NCBI GenBank assembly: GCA_963741315.1
Contig: CAVUHK010000002.1
Span: forward strand, 248,001 to 312,000
Length of the DNA stretch: 64,000 nt
Direction: 5' to 3'
DNA from: PALSA-1003 sp963741315
Lineage (GTDB): Bacteria; Pseudomonadota; Gammaproteobacteria; Burkholderiales; Casimicrobiaceae
Every line of letters begins with the position of its first letter. The stretch's first letter is position 1. The position numbers and the translations under genes were made by a program. Positions 63,956 through 64,000 of this stretch are shown piece after piece. The notes beneath the pieces are model-generated. The model was not told the DNA's origin. It ran no database searches and was given only the letters and a program-made list of their open reading frames with translations.

Positions 63956-64000
63956 ATGTTCAAGCGCATATCGAAGGCCTTCGTTGCGGTTGCCCTGGGC
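63956..64000 (+). CDS. Start of an exported protein, cut by the window edge
   Basis: AGGAGG at 63942-63947 and ATG 63956 begin MFKRISKAFVAVALG, the start of a signal peptide; only 15 codons are visible. The ORF follows the HAF gene by 16 bases and may be cotranscribed. Product unknown. Confidence 0.5.
   Translation, partial: MFKRISKAFVAVALG

Overview
The window is GC-rich bacterial chromosome, packed with genes and bearing Betaproteobacteria hallmarks: the order leuS-lptE-holA, hemX/hemY-type heme genes, a TctC/Bug periplasmic binding protein, a DUF3563 micro-protein, a UbiD/UbiA quinone pair and two IPTL-CTERM surface proteins. I would place it in or near Burkholderiales; the sequence alone does not give a genus. 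I see no rRNA, tRNA, CRISPR array, insertion sequence or prophage.

Layout. 1-4.7 kb: end of leuS, a lipoprotein, lptE, holA, an MFS pump and a universal stress protein. 4.7-10.7 kb (minus strand): a tightly overlapping run of metY-like sulfhydrylase, alpha/beta hydrolase, GNAT, rsmE, lipoprotein phosphoesterase and DUF3047. 10.8-15.1 kb (plus): OsmC, PA0069-type radical SAM, DUF1761, then a three-gene sugar-acid module (RraA-like, SAF, UxaA). 15.1-17.8 kb: an AllA-like gene, a 53-residue Lys-rich protein with a TTG start, a LysR regulator with a large inverted repeat in front of it, and a small gene pair ending in DUF3563.

17.9-33.4 kb is the main accessory block, a sugar-acid catabolic region. 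On the minus strand lie an ABC ATPase and binding protein without permeases, a full-length UxaA dehydratase, a DctMQP TRAP transporter, an L-idonate-dehydrogenase-like enzyme and a FadR-type regulator. Divergently, from a promoter region carrying a TGGTATTACCA operator, run an SDR close to 2-keto-3-deoxy-L-fuconate dehydrogenase, an FAH hydrolase, a TctC protein, PdxA2, a CMD-family protein, prolyl aminopeptidase and a mandelate-racemase-family dehydratase. The likely logic is periplasmic capture and uptake of an aldonate or uronate, dehydration to a 2-keto-3-deoxy acid, oxidation at C4 and hydrolytic cleavage to pyruvate plus a hydroxy acid. The substrate is not fixed by the sequence.

33.4-43.4 kb: three tandem YceI genes with a cytochrome b561, bioA-dacB, envelope stress genes (DUF883, YqjE-like, YqjK-like), ubiD and an IPTL-CTERM protein. 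43.4-55.2 kb: an SDR without its catalytic residues, a dienelactone-hydrolase-like protein, ubiA, an epimerase, a ferredoxin-type reductase, then hemY-hemX and hemD-hemC separated by three unrelated genes. 55.3-64 kb: 2OG-Fe(II) oxygenase, VOC protein, D-erythronate dehydrogenase, a TAT-exported flavoprotein, SRPBCC and hydrolase genes, dusA, and a HAF-repeat IPTL-CTERM protein followed by the start of another exported protein.

Four genes (ABC binding protein, dctM, 2OG oxygenase, dusA) are broken by a total of five single-base indels, each in or beside a short G or C run. This looks more like consensus error than independent gene decay, but the sequence cannot settle it.
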